A stretch of DNA of 50,520 nt from Anaerolinea sp. GTDB lineage: Bacteria > Chloroflexota > Anaerolineae > SpSt-313. The notes below the pieces were generated by a model that had not been told where the DNA came from, searched no databases, and saw only the letters and a program-made list of their open reading frames with translations. How positions within the stretch are numbered: the first letter of the stretch is position 1; each line of letters starts with the position of its first letter. Shown here one piece after another: positions 23,538-32,686 of this stretch. Location: contig DYEI01000541.1 in assembly GCA_020725765.1 (NCBI GenBank), forward strand, positions 1 to 50,520, given 5' to 3'. The position numbers and the translations under genes were made by a program.

Positions 23538-25674
23538 TCACGGGAAGGGTGCTCTGCAGCACCTGCAGCACTTCGGTAAACGAGAACCCATCTCCCCGCT
23601 CGAGCCGCACAGGTCCGACCAGCGGCACCGACGATTCCTCTGTCGGCCGCACCGAGACGACGATAACGTGCGTATCGGCCAGCGAAGGGTCTCGCCGGAC
23701 CTCCTCCAGAAACTCGTACCCGCTTAGCTCGGGCATGTAGAGGTCCAGAAGCACCAGATCGGGTCGTTGCGCCCGGGCCGTCTCCAGCCCTGCGCGGCCC
23801 CCGAAGGCCTCCGACACCTGCGCAGCCGGGCAGCAACCAATCAGGAGCCGCGCCAGCAGCCGAACGACGTCAGGATCATCATCCACAATGAGGGCGCTCT
23901 GTGGAGGCCGCGGCAGCCGAGCCAACACCTCGGCGAGGTGCTCCCGTGTCACCGGCTTGGCGAGGTAGTCGTCCGCGCCCAGGAGCACGGCAAAGCGTCG
24001 CATGCTCGGCAGAGGACAACTCACGAGCGGTGTACCCTCAGGAAGGCCCATCTCGGCCACGGCGGGCATGCCGCCAGGCCAACTCGCATCCACCACCACC
24101 GCAACCGGAAAGACCTCCCCAACCCTCTCCCGGGCCTCCTCCGGCGTCGTCGCCAGCACAAACTCGCAGCCATCGACATACCGCCGCAACAGCGACAGCG
24201 TGCGTGCGTCGTCGTGTAGCAGAAGGACCGCGGGCAACTCGCTCCGCCTGTGCGGCAGAGCACTTCTGCTGCGACGGTGAGCGCTGACTGATCCCCCCTC
24301 TGCAAGCGGCAGGCTGAAGCCAACCGTCGTGCCGCGTCCGGGCTTGCTGTCGATCCACATGCGCCCGCCGTGAAGCTCGACGAACCGTTTGCTCACCGCC
24401 AGGCCCAGCCCAGACCCCTGCCGCACGTGGTCCTCGTCCAGCTGGCTGAAGGCCTCGAACGCCCGTGCCAGGCGATCTGGCGGTATCCCCTGCCCCGAGT
24501 CCTCCACAGTGACGAGCACCTCGCGCTGCTCTGCGTGGATTCTCAGCGCAATCCAGCCCCGCTCGGTGAAGCGTGTCGCGTTCGTCAAGAGGTTCAGCAG
24601 CACCTGGCGGATGCGCGTGCGGTCCAGCCGCACCGGCGGCAATCCTTCCGGGACGGACATCTCGAGCCGCAGCCCTCGCGCCTCGGCCAAGCCCCGCACC
24701 ATCTCGGCTGCCTCCCTTGCCACCTCGCCTATGTCGGTTTCCTCTTTCAGGAGGGGCATGGCACCCGCCTCGAGCCTCGACAGGTCGAGCACGTCATTGA
24801 TCAGGTCTGCGAGATGCCGGGCACTGCGGTAGATTGCCATGACGTCGCCCCGGTAGGGATTGGGGAGGATGGCGCCCCCATAGCTCTCCGGCGCGGTCGC
24901 GATCAGCTCGCTGAACCCCACGATCAGGTTGAGCGGCGTCCGCAGCTCGTGGGACACGTTGGCCACGAACTCGGCCTTGAACTGATACGCCCTTTCCGCC
25001 GCCTCCCGCGCATAGATCAGCGCTTCATTGGCGCGCTCAAGCCGGACGTAGGCCTCGTCAAGGCTCTTGAGAACACGCCGCACCTCGGCGCGGTGCTCAC
25101 GCGCAAGGGCGGCGCTCTTCTGGGCCTCGCGGGTCATGCTGAGGGCCCATGCGAGGGCCGTGAGCAGCCGTCGCGAGCTGAGCCACAGCGCCAGCGCCGC
25201 CAGAAAGATCGTCGTGACCGGAAGCGGCAGTTGCACCAGTGGAAGGCCATATACCCCGCGCCCAATGGCCACCACCAGCGCCGCCGCAACCGACGCCAGC
25301 CCCCAGACCGCACCAGGAGAGGCCAGTGTCGCCGCTACGGGCAAGATAACCACATAGAGGTACAGCGCCCCAACGCCCTGAAACGAAAGCGCGATCGTCG
25401 TTGTGGCCGCCATGGCACCCAGCAGATAGATGGCGATCGCCGGCCGCAGCCACCACCGGTGCAGCCGGTAGCCAAGCCACAGGACCGCCACCATCAGAGC
25501 CATTACCCCGTAGGCATGCAGCGCATAGTGCTCCGCGCAGTACAGGACTGCCACCGCCCACGCCCAGACCACCGCCGCCGTGACCGGCAGCAGCAGCCGG
25601 AACGAGTCCCGGGTCAGCTCTTCCAGCACCCCTGAGGTATCGTTATGCCCAATCGAAAGCGCATCGGACGCCAT
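23461..25674 (-). CDS. Hybrid sensor histidine kinase with two receivers, locus 1
   Basis: 737 residues. It has about six membrane helices (about 25-185) with no sizeable external domain, then a coiled linker. HisKA follows (EFVANVSHELRTPLNLIVGF), then the ATPase domain (VLLNLLTNATRFTERG, DSGQGIPPDRLARAFEAFSQ, GSGLGLAVSKRFVELHGG). Receiver 1 keeps an acidic pair (LLHDDARTL), an Asp in VVVDASW and Lys in DDYLAKPV. Receiver 2 has IVDDDPDVVRLLARLL and LLDLYMPELSGYEFLEEV, but its beta-5 KP motif is replaced by a segment with GPVRLERGDGFSFTEVL. It is likely the partner of the convergent regulator. Start: ATG with GGAG upstream. Paralogue: 40489-42666. Confidence 0.85.
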   Translation of the reverse strand: MASDALSIGHNDTSGVLEELTRDSFRLLLPVTAAVVWAWAVAVLYCAEHYALHAYGVMALMVAVLWLGYRLHRWWLRPAIAIYLLGAMAATTTIALSFQGVGALYLYVVILPVAATLASPGAVWGLASVAAALVVAIGRGVYGLPLVQLPLPVTTIFLAALALWLSSRRLLTALAWALSMTREAQKSAALAREHRAEVRRVLKSLDEAYVRLERANEALIYAREAAERAYQFKAEFVANVSHELRTPLNLIVGFSELIATAPESYGGAILPNPYRGDVMAIYRSARHLADLINDVLDLSRLEAGAMPLLKEETDIGEVAREAAEMVRGLAEARGLRLEMSVPEGLPPVRLDRTRIRQVLLNLLTNATRFTERGWIALRIHAEQREVLVTVEDSGQGIPPDRLARAFEAFSQLDEDHVRQGSGLGLAVSKRFVELHGGRMWIDSKPGRGTTVGFSLPLAEGGSVSAHRRSRSALPHRRSELPAVLLLHDDARTLSLLRRYVDGCEFVLATTPEEARERVGEVFPVAVVVDASWPGGMPAVAEMGLPEGTPLVSCPLPSMRRFAVLLGADDYLAKPVTREHLAEVLARLPRPPQSALIVDDDPDVVRLLARLLIGCCPAAQVSEAFGGRAGLETARAQRPDLVLLDLYMPELSGYEFLEEVRRDPSLADTHVIVVSVRPTEESSVPLVGPVRLERGDGFSFTEVLQVLQSTLPVITRRSAAAPASAARRPTDRPGGPVW

Positions 25675-25711
25675 GGTCTCTCACTCCATTCAGGTCATCG
25701 GCCACGCCGAT

Positions 25712-25740
25712 ATCATAGCAGAGGATCACTGCCCTGTCAC
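25712..25740 (-). promoter_or_regulatory. Promoter of hybrid kinase gene, locus 1
   Basis: On the minus strand GTGACA (25735-25740), 17-base spacer, TATGAT (25712-25717), about 38 bases before the kinase ATG. It matches consensus at 5 of 6 in both boxes. Confidence 0.6.
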
Positions 25741-25791
25741 AACCCGCCCGAGCTGAGGGAAAACCCTGGCACATTCCGGGCACAATGGCTC

Positions 25792-25820
25792 TGTTCACCA
25801 GAGAATGGCGACGCTATAAT
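25792..25820 (+). promoter_or_regulatory. Candidate promoter for second GH127-like gene
   Basis: A perfect TATAAT (25815-25820) lies about 55 bases before the ATG. The -35 at 17-base spacing is TGTTCA, a weak match, so an activator may be needed. Confidence 0.45.
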
Positions 25821-25873
25821 CGATGGAGGGGCCGTAGACGTTGGCCCGCAGGCGAACACTTGAAAGGAAGAGG

Positions 25874-27580
25874 ATGACTGCCTCTTACACTCAGGGCTAC
25901 CGTCCCGACCAGTGGCTACAGCAGGCCACCGACCTGGCCATGTCGGCCCTTCTGGCCCGCCTCGACCTCGACATGGGCGCCCGACCATACTTCTGGGTCG
26001 ACCTGAAGGAGGCACCCCCTCGGGCGTGCCATGCCTACTGGGACTATAACGACATCGCCGGCAGGTTCGTCGATGCCCTCGTCCTCGCCCGTGCCATCAC
26101 CGGCAGACAGGACGCCACCGCGGAGGAGAACCTGCTGCGCGAGTTCCTGTGGGCCGCGCAGGACCCCGTCGACGGCCTCTTCTACAATCCGGTCGAGCCC
26201 GGAGGTCCCGGGATCGAGATCGACAAGTATCGCCCCAGCGCTCGCGCAGGTGGCTGTGACCGCCACGTCGACCTCTTCTGCCAGCGGGCGCCCCTCCTGG
26301 CCATGGCCACGCTGACCGCTGCCGGCGAGGAATATGTCTCACCGCGGCTTCAGGCAATGGTCCGAGGCCTGTCGGCGATCTCCAGGCGGGAGGGCGACGT
26401 CATCTGCTTCCCAACCTATCGCTGGGCCCGAACCCTCCGTCCCGAATGGTACTCACCGACCTCAGCGCCAGAGCGCTGGGTTGCGTATCGCTATGCTCTG
26501 CTCACTGGCCTTGCCCGCTACGTCGAGCTCTCCGCCGACCCCGAGGCCACCGCCCTTGCCACCGGCCTGGCACGCTTCTACATGCGCCACGGCGACGTGC
26601 CGCCCGACGGCAGGTTCCGCGGGAATACCCACTCTGGCGGCATCCTGCCAGCCACCGTCGGGATTGCCCGCCTCGGACTCGCCCTCGGCGACCGCGACAT
26701 GATCGAGTGGGCCGATCGCGTCTACCGATACGTTCGGGAGCGTACCCCCGACTTTGGCTTCATCGTCGACGCCCTCGGCCTCGACGGAGTGTTCGCCGGC
26801 ACCTGCGAGACCTGTGCCCTCGCCGATCTCCTCCACCTTGCCATCGTGTTGAGCGAGGCAAAGGTTGGAGACTACTGGGATGACGTCGAGCGGTTCGCTC
26901 GGAACCAGTTGCTGGAAAACCAGTACCGCGACGCAGCAATGCTGCGTCAGGCGCTGCCAGGCATCGCCGATCGCGTCCTCGCCATGCTCCTCGGCAGCTT
27001 CGAGTGCGCCGCACATCCCAACAGCCTCCTCACCTGGAACGGAGTCGAGGCCTGCTGCATCGGCGGCGGTATCCGCGCCCTCTACCTCGTGTGGCGGGCG
27101 GCGATCGTCGAGACCGGGCAGGAGAGCCGCGTGCACCTCGGGTTCTCGCGCTCCACACCCCACGTCGAAGTGATCGCCCACGAGCCATGGGCCGGCCGAC
27201 TCGAGGTGTACGTCCGCTCGCCGCGGCGACTGCTGGTTCGAATGCCCTGGTACGTCCTCCCGGGCGAAATCAGCACGCACATCGACGGCACCGTGGTATC
27301 CGCCGCGCGGCGCGGGTCTTATGTCGTGTTCGAGCCTCTGCAGCCGGGACAGCACGTCGTCATCGAGTACCCTCTGCACCAGCGTACCCGGAGCTACGAG
27401 ATTGCCGGTCGAAGCTATAGCGCTCGCTGGCTGGGCAACACTGTCATCGAGATCGAGCCAGCCGGCGAACGCTATCCCATCTATCGCCGGCGAGACCTGA
27501 TTCAGCCTGCGCGGCCGTGCCCCGGCGCCATGCCGGAGCCTGTTCCTCACTCGGCTGTTCCTGCGCCACGCCTGTGGTAG
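25874..27580 (+). CDS. GH127-like glycoside hydrolase family protein (second copy)
   Basis: 568 residues from the ATG with AAAGGAAGAGG just upstream; the track's TTG start at 25841 has no ribosome site. The predicted GH127 zinc/cysteine site is clear: TCETCALADLLHLAIVLSE (near residue 309) and VEACCIGGGIRALYLVW (near 392). These align with E-x-C and Cys-Cys of characterised beta-L-arabinofuranosidases. The N-terminal blocks (AYWDYNDIAGRFVDALVLAR) align with the paralogue at 14633. No signal peptide. It starts a plus-strand run with a binding protein and an MttB-like gene, divergent from the kinase. The substrate is likely an arabinose- or deoxy-sugar-containing glycan, but that is inference. 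Confidence 0.62.
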   Translation: MTASYTQGYRPDQWLQQATDLAMSALLARLDLDMGARPYFWVDLKEAPPRACHAYWDYNDIAGRFVDALVLARAITGRQDATAEENLLREFLWAAQDPVDGLFYNPVEPGGPGIEIDKYRPSARAGGCDRHVDLFCQRAPLLAMATLTAAGEEYVSPRLQAMVRGLSAISRREGDVICFPTYRWARTLRPEWYSPTSAPERWVAYRYALLTGLARYVELSADPEATALATGLARFYMRHGDVPPDGRFRGNTHSGGILPATVGIARLGLALGDRDMIEWADRVYRYVRERTPDFGFIVDALGLDGVFAGTCETCALADLLHLAIVLSEAKVGDYWDDVERFARNQLLENQYRDAAMLRQALPGIADRVLAMLLGSFECAAHPNSLLTWNGVEACCIGGGIRALYLVWRAAIVETGQESRVHLGFSRSTPHVEVIAHEPWAGRLEVYVRSPRRLLVRMPWYVLPGEISTHIDGTVVSAARRGSYVVFEPLQPGQHVVIEYPLHQRTRSYEIAGRSYSARWLGNTVIEIEPAGERYPIYRRRDLIQPARPCPGAMPEPVPHSAVPAPRLW

Positions 27581-27689
27581 CATCTGTTTGTGGCGTCCCA
27601 AGGGCCCATGGCATCGAGGTAGCAGTCTCCTATCCGGTTCGGTCCTGCAGCAGACAGGGCCCCAATCCTGACCAGAGGAGGATGAAGTG

Positions 27690-29087
27690 ATGACGCGTGC
27701 ACTCTCTCACACCCTGTGCCGCCGGGAGGTCCTGAGGTGGCTCACCATGACCCCGGTTGCAGCCGTGGCGGCAGGCTGCGCCCCTCAAGTGGTCAAAGAG
27801 ACCGTCGAAAGGCCGGTCAAGGAGACCATAGTCGTCCGCGAGACAGTCGTCGCCGAGCCGACGCCCTCATACGAGCAGGGCGAGCTCAAGATGCTCGGAT
27901 GCTGCTTCTCTCCTCAGAGCTATGAGATCGCGCAGGCCTTCAACGCCCGCTTCGAAACAACACACCCCGGCACCAGGCTCACCCTCGACCTGCTCCCAGC
28001 GGGCCAGAACTACTTCGAGAAGCTGCAGACCCTGTTTGCGGCCGGCACCGCCCCCGACGTGTTCGACATGTGGGAGGGATACGTCCAGCCCTACGCGGCC
28101 AACGGCGCGCTCCTCAAGATGGATCCCTTCCTGGAGATGGACCCCAAGATCAAGAAGGAGGACATCCTTCCCGCTGTCTGGGAGGGCGGAAGCTGGCAGA
28201 ACAGCCTCTACGCCCTCATCTTCGGGTTCATCCCCGGGCCGGTCTCTCTCTACTTCAACGTCGACCATTTTGACCAGGCCGGGCTCAGCTACCCGACCTC
28301 CGACTGGCTCTGGGATGACGTCCGTGATGCTGCCCGCGTGCTGACCACCCCGGCATCGGGCGCCGCGCCGGAGCGCTGGGGGCTGGCTTTTGACCTGTGG
28401 TTCGTTCCCTGGCTATACTGGATCTGGTCCAATGGCGGGGACATCTTCAACGAGGATGAGACCCGGTGCACTCTGACCGACACCAGGTGCCTGGAAGCCC
28501 TTCAGTACTGGGCTGACATGGTCAACGTGGACAAGTCCGCAGCTACCGGCTCGACCCTCCAGTCCCTCCAGGGGGCACTGAACGCCTTCATGATCGGTGC
28601 TGTTTCCATGTACCTGGGCAACGCGTGGGACGTCTCGACCCTCACGTCGAACCAGGAGCTCAAGTGGAAAGCCGTCCTCTCACCCAAGGCCAACAACGGC
28701 AACCGAGTGTGGTACATGCACTCCCACTGCTGGTCCATCGCCACGACGACCAAGATGCCGCGGCTGGCCTGGGAGTATGTGCGCGACTTTACCCTCGAGG
28801 TCGAGCCCTCGAAGGAGTGGCAGGAGGCCAACCCGGAGATTCCAGGCCTTCGGCAACTGCTATACGCCTTTGCCACCCCCACGTCGAGTGCTCTGGGCTA
28901 CGACCCACTGATCGCTCTGGTCAGCCAGCCCGGGGTGCTGCGCGTCCCCGGCGCGGGCGACAGGTGGGACAAGATCAGCGGCATCATCCAGGCCGAGCTA
29001 GACCTCGCCTTCATCGGGGACAAGAGTGTGGCCGAAGCGGCCGCGGCCGCCGCTCCCAAGGTTGACGAGGAGCTGTCCGCAAGCTAG
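27690..29087 (+). CDS. Orphan extracellular sugar-binding lipoprotein
   Basis: 465 residues (the GTG one codon earlier is an alternative; GAGGAGG is 8-9 bases upstream). The N-terminus CRREVLRWLTMTPVAAVAAGC looks like a Tat-type twin-Arg signal joined to a lipobox, so export may be folded and lipid-anchored. The mature part carries IAQAFNARFETTHPGTRLTL, FEKLQTLFAAGTAPDVFDMW, LYFNVDHFDQAGLSYPTSDW and WLYWIWSNGGDIFNEDE, standard for CUT1 binding proteins. No permease genes follow; the next gene is MttB-like. It may use one of the two permease pairs in the window, or act as a ligand sensor for the neighbouring kinase. Confidence 0.88.
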   Translation: MTRALSHTLCRREVLRWLTMTPVAAVAAGCAPQVVKETVERPVKETIVVRETVVAEPTPSYEQGELKMLGCCFSPQSYEIAQAFNARFETTHPGTRLTLDLLPAGQNYFEKLQTLFAAGTAPDVFDMWEGYVQPYAANGALLKMDPFLEMDPKIKKEDILPAVWEGGSWQNSLYALIFGFIPGPVSLYFNVDHFDQAGLSYPTSDWLWDDVRDAARVLTTPASGAAPERWGLAFDLWFVPWLYWIWSNGGDIFNEDETRCTLTDTRCLEALQYWADMVNVDKSAATGSTLQSLQGALNAFMIGAVSMYLGNAWDVSTLTSNQELKWKAVLSPKANNGNRVWYMHSHCWSIATTTKMPRLAWEYVRDFTLEVEPSKEWQEANPEIPGLRQLLYAFATPTSSALGYDPLIALVSQPGVLRVPGAGDRWDKISGIIQAELDLAFIGDKSVAEAAAAAAPKVDEELSAS

Positions 29088-29115
29088 GCCGCGCGGTGGA
29101 CGAGAGTAACGACAG

Positions 29116-29150
29116 CCTGTTGGCGGGCAGGCGAACTGCCCGCCAACAGG
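29116..29150. terminator. Perfect 15-bp stem-loop after orphan binding-protein gene
   Basis: CCTGTTGGCGGGCAG, a GCGAA loop and the exact inverse, starting 28 bases after the stop. No T-run. It likely limits read-through into the MttB-like gene. Confidence 0.6.
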
Positions 29151-29203
29151 CCCGGCAGACGGCGCCACAAGCCGGCATATATGCTACCGAAACCAGAGGA
29201 CGA

Positions 29204-30652
29204 ATGGCCGTGAGATTCAGCGCTCCCGCCGACTGGCTTCATCCCCTCAGCCCGGAGGAGATCGCACGTATTCACCGCTCGGCCTTGCAGGTGCTGCAGG
29301 AGATCGGGCTCGAGGTCGACAATCCCGTCGCACTCGACATGCTCGCCCGAGCGGGCGTCCGCATCGAGGGGCATAGGGCCTACTTCGAGCCGTCCCTCGT
29401 CGAAGAGCAGTTGGCCTCGCTCCGTCGCCTGCAGAAGCCGGCGCCGGGCGGTCCAGCTGGCAAAGCGCTCTCCATTGGCATCGGGGACATGTGCCAGCAC
29501 TATCACTCTCCCGCGACCGATGCCATCGAACCAATGACTACGGCCAACCTCGTCGAGGCGACGCGCAGCGTCGAGACCCTCTGCGCTCTCGGGCTGCACG
29601 GGAACGTCCCCGGCATCCCCGCCGATGTGCCGCCGCAGCTGCAGGCCCTCGTGACCTACAGGGTTGGTGCCGAGTTCCTGAGCGCCGGAGGCGGGGTGCA
29701 CACCCTGCACCCCCCCGAGGCCCTCCCCTACCTCTTTGCCATGGCCGAGGCGCTGGGGCGCCCCATTCGGAGCATGGGCATCTTCCCCGTCAGCCCATTG
29801 CGCCTCGCTGGCTTTGAGTTCGACACCCTGGTCGCCCACATCGGCCGCTGGGAGCGCCTTTCCGTCACCACCCTGCCGGCGGTCGGTGCGAGCGCTCCCA
29901 TCCACCCGCGTGCAGCGTGGGTGCTTTCCACAGCCGAGGCCCTTGGTGCTGCCGTCGCCCTGCACCTGATCTCCGGCGGCAGGCCGGTTGGGATGAACAT
30001 CTGCATGTACCCCTTCGACCTGCGTACCCTGACCATCGTTGGCGGCGCACCCGAGCTGGCGTGGATGCGCTGGATCGGTGCCCAGCTCAGCCGCCACTAT
30101 GATGCCGGGGCTGGCTATGCCACGATCCTCGGGACGCAGGCCAAACGGCCCGGGCTGCAGGCCGGGATGGAGAAGGCGCTCTCCGGCACCTTCGCCGTCC
30201 TCACCAGCTGCACACACTTGGACTACGCCGGCGTCCTCAGCTACGACGACATCTTTAGCCCCGAGCAGGCCGCCGCCGACATCGAGTTGCGCGACGCTCT
30301 CCAGCATCTCAGCCGGGGTCTGCCCCCCGACGATCCCGACCGATGGGTGGAGGAGATCAGGGAGGGGCTCGCGCGCGGCTACGTCCAGGCCGATGCAACC
30401 CTCGATCATTACCGAGAGGTCTACTGGCTGCCGCGTCTGTTTGACCGCGCCAGTTGGCAAGTCTTTCAACTGGAGGGGGGCCGGACTGCACGCCAGCGGG
30501 CCCGCGACGAGGTCCTGTCGCGCCTCGCCGGCTATGCCTTTTCGCCTCCGGAGGGGATCGAGCAGGTCCGCCGCATCTTCAGCCAGGCCTGGCGCGCCCT
30601 CGGAGGCGACCCCGACGCCGGCTACCTCCCGCTGCTGGAGAACCATGGCTGA
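29204..30652 (+). CDS. MttB-family (trimethylamine methyltransferase-like) protein, non-pyrrolysine
   Basis: 482 residues from the ATG after AGAGGA. The family opening LSPEEIARIHRSALQVLQEI and GLEVDNPVALDMLARAGVRI is clear. Also seen are TTANLVEATRSVETLCALG, VTYRVGAEFLSAGGGVHT, GASAPIHPRAAWVLSTAEAL and the C-terminal SYDDIFSPEQAAADIELRDA. Known members move a methyl group from amines or betaines to a corrinoid protein. The frame is uninterrupted with no internal amber codon, so this is the non-pyrrolysine branch, which uses other methyl donors such as glycine betaine or carnitine. No corrinoid protein gene is near. It lies downstream of a sugar-binding protein, so the donor may be a methylated sugar or small osmolyte. 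Confidence 0.8.
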   Translation: MAVRFSAPADWLHPLSPEEIARIHRSALQVLQEIGLEVDNPVALDMLARAGVRIEGHRAYFEPSLVEEQLASLRRLQKPAPGGPAGKALSIGIGDMCQHYHSPATDAIEPMTTANLVEATRSVETLCALGLHGNVPGIPADVPPQLQALVTYRVGAEFLSAGGGVHTLHPPEALPYLFAMAEALGRPIRSMGIFPVSPLRLAGFEFDTLVAHIGRWERLSVTTLPAVGASAPIHPRAAWVLSTAEALGAAVALHLISGGRPVGMNICMYPFDLRTLTIVGGAPELAWMRWIGAQLSRHYDAGAGYATILGTQAKRPGLQAGMEKALSGTFAVLTSCTHLDYAGVLSYDDIFSPEQAAADIELRDALQHLSRGLPPDDPDRWVEEIREGLARGYVQADATLDHYREVYWLPRLFDRASWQVFQLEGGRTARQRARDEVLSRLAGYAFSPPEGIEQVRRIFSQAWRALGGDPDAGYLPLLENHG

Positions 30653-30750
30653 CGCCCAGGCGCCCATCGACGCAAGGATCGCACCTGGCGATAGAGGAGC
30701 GCTGGCCTTACCCCTCACCGGGCGGATACTCGCGCCAGACGGAGCCATCT

Positions 30751-31404
30751 CTAGTTCGGAAACAGCCGCGGGACCCGCCGGGCGTACTCCTCGTACTCCG
30801 GAAAGTGCGCCGCCAGCTCCCGGTCCTCCAGCACCGCCAGCACCCACAGGGCCGCAGTGAAGAGCAGCCAGTTGGCATCGATCGAGTGGCTGTAGCCGAA
30901 CCCGTAGATGGGAAAGCCCTGCGGCTGGAACACCCGCGTGGCGAAAAAGATCATCCCTATGGTCGCCAGAAACTGAGGATGCCGCACCAGCGCGTACGGC
31001 CCCGACGTCACCAGCCCGTCATCGACGCTCCGGTACAGGAAAGACCGCCGCAGCCCCAGCGTCGCGACCGCCCACGCGCCGAACGCAAAGAAGCCAAGCG
31101 AGGCCGCCCAGCACAGCACCTCGGTCAGCGAGTGCAACGGCAGCCAGGCTATGGCCGGCCCGCGCAGGAAAGCGGGCCCCTTCGTCGGCGCGTACAGGGC
31201 GAGCCATCCGACGGCGATCAGCACTACCCCCAGGGGGCGTATGATCGCCGATAGCATGTAGTAGCGCCTCCCCCAACGCTTGCCGAGCTGATGGGTGTAG
31301 CGCGTCAGCCACAGGCACACCACTCCAGCCAGCCACACCAGCGGCGCATACGGGTACAGAGGCACCAGAGCAGGAGTATACACGGGAAACAGCGGCGGTA
31401 ACAT
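30751..31404 (-). CDS. ICMT-like membrane methyltransferase family protein
   Basis: 217 residues from the ATG after AAGGAGAG (the track start is far upstream in the neighbouring gene). About five membrane helices. The isoprenylcysteine carboxyl methyltransferase-like signature lies at the C-terminus: GLVTSGPYALVRHPQFLATI, then LEDRELAAHFPEYEEYARRV, where RHP and E-E-Y bind S-adenosylmethionine in family members. The bacterial substrate is generally unknown. It is the last gene of the second importer operon on the minus strand, 29 bases after the propeller gene, and converges with the MttB-like gene. Confidence 0.75.
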   Translation of the reverse strand: MLPPLFPVYTPALVPLYPYAPLVWLAGVVCLWLTRYTHQLGKRWGRRYYMLSAIIRPLGVVLIAVGWLALYAPTKGPAFLRGPAIAWLPLHSLTEVLCWAASLGFFAFGAWAVATLGLRRSFLYRSVDDGLVTSGPYALVRHPQFLATIGMIFFATRVFQPQGFPIYGFGYSHSIDANWLLFTAALWVLAVLEDRELAAHFPEYEEYARRVPRLFPN

Positions 31405-31433
31405 CGATCGAGCTCTCCTTTGCCTTGTCGGCG

Positions 31434-32558
31434 CTAACCCCGCGCCAGGATCGCCTCCGCCCACTCCATCGGGAGCGCGTGCCCGACCAGGGGCTGCGAC
31501 AGGTCGGCCTGCGACTGCTGCCAGGAGGCATAGATGGTATCGCCGGTCACCAGAGTCGCGACGTAGCGGCTGCACCCCGTGCCATGGGGCGAGACAAAGA
31601 GCGCCCGCTCAACCGACAGGCGCTCCATCCGTGGAAACAGGTGATCATAGCCCCAGGCCAGTCCTCCGATCTCCTCACAGGAGTAGCCCCGCGGCCGCCG
31701 AACTGCCGAGGGGTGCTCGTCATGCGGCCTCAAGCACTCGGCCCCGTCGTAGAAGTACAGCGACAGGGGCGGGAGGTCCCGAAACGGGCCGAAGGGAGGA
31801 ACCGGCAACCGATCGGTGATCCGCGTCGCGGCCACATCCCACACCGGCCCCCGGGGGAGCACCTCCTCGGCGACGACCTCAAAGGTCTCCTCGCCGGGCC
31901 TGCGAACGGCCAGGCCCGTGTTTGAGCTCGACCAGGTGAAGGGATGGCTGCAGAACAGAAGCGCCGTCCCTCCGGCTGGATGGGCAAAGACCACAGGGTC
32001 CTTGACGTGCAGGGCGGCGGGGTTCTTCCCTGCAAGCACCGGCTGTAGCTCTGCCGGGTCGAGGCTCGACACATCCTTCGCCTCCAGCCGGCCGATGGAC
32101 CAGATACCGGTGCCGGACTTCTGGTAGGCGGCGATCTGCTCCGGGTACGCGGCCTCCTGCTCGCACGAGACGTAGAGCTCGAGGCGTCCTCCATCCTCGT
32201 AGAGACAGGAGCCTTCGATCGATACGACCGCCTTCCCGGGCCCGCTGAGATCGGCCTTGGAGAAGGACCTCACCTTCTCAAACGGGCCAAAGAACCCCGG
32301 CCCGGCAAAGATGGCCAGCTCGAGCCCTCGCGCCCCCGCCGCGACGCCCGTGCGCGAGTCTCCGGGGTTGCGGTACCTGCCGACCACGTACCACGTCGTG
32401 TCCTCTCGACGCATGGCGTTCCCGCCGCCAAACCAGTAGCCGCTGTCGGCCGCCTTCGGCGGCACCAGGACCCTCGCCCGCTCCTGATCCACGAGCGCCG
32501 TTGCCAGCCTCACCAGGCGCTCAGCCAGCCGCCGGTCCAATGCCTTCGTGTCAGCCAC
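31434..32558 (-). CDS. Predicted beta-propeller, glycoside hydrolase-like (GH43/GH32-type fold)
   Basis: 374 residues from the GTG preceded by GGAGGAAAG at 9 bases; the track's GTG (32573) would use no site. Propeller-type strands repeat: YWFGGGNAMRREDTTWYVVG, KAVVSIEGSCLYEDGGRLEL, HVKDPVVFAHPAGGTALLFC, LSLYFYDGAECLRPHDEH. The VKDPVVF stretch resembles the central acidic motif of five-bladed GH43/GH32-like enzymes, but a full catalytic set could not be assigned. No signal peptide, so an intracellular glycosidase or phosphorylase acting on imported sugar is plausible. It lies 128 bases after the dehydrogenase gene. Confidence 0.45.
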   Translation of the reverse strand: MADTKALDRRLAERLVRLATALVDQERARVLVPPKAADSGYWFGGGNAMRREDTTWYVVGRYRNPGDSRTGVAAGARGLELAIFAGPGFFGPFEKVRSFSKADLSGPGKAVVSIEGSCLYEDGGRLELYVSCEQEAAYPEQIAAYQKSGTGIWSIGRLEAKDVSSLDPAELQPVLAGKNPAALHVKDPVVFAHPAGGTALLFCSHPFTWSSSNTGLAVRRPGEETFEVVAEEVLPRGPVWDVAATRITDRLPVPPFGPFRDLPPLSLYFYDGAECLRPHDEHPSAVRRPRGYSCEEIGGLAWGYDHLFPRMERLSVERALFVSPHGTGCSRYVATLVTGDTIYASWQQSQADLSQPLVGHALPMEWAEAILARG

Positions 32559-32686
32559 CCTGCTTTCCTCCACTACCTGCCTGTCAGCGGTCCATCAAGA
32601 GTCTGCGCCCCTGAGGCACGCATCACAGGCTACCAGCCTTGAGACAACTTTGGTGCCGCCGTACGATCGCACTGCCCGGGCGCCCC

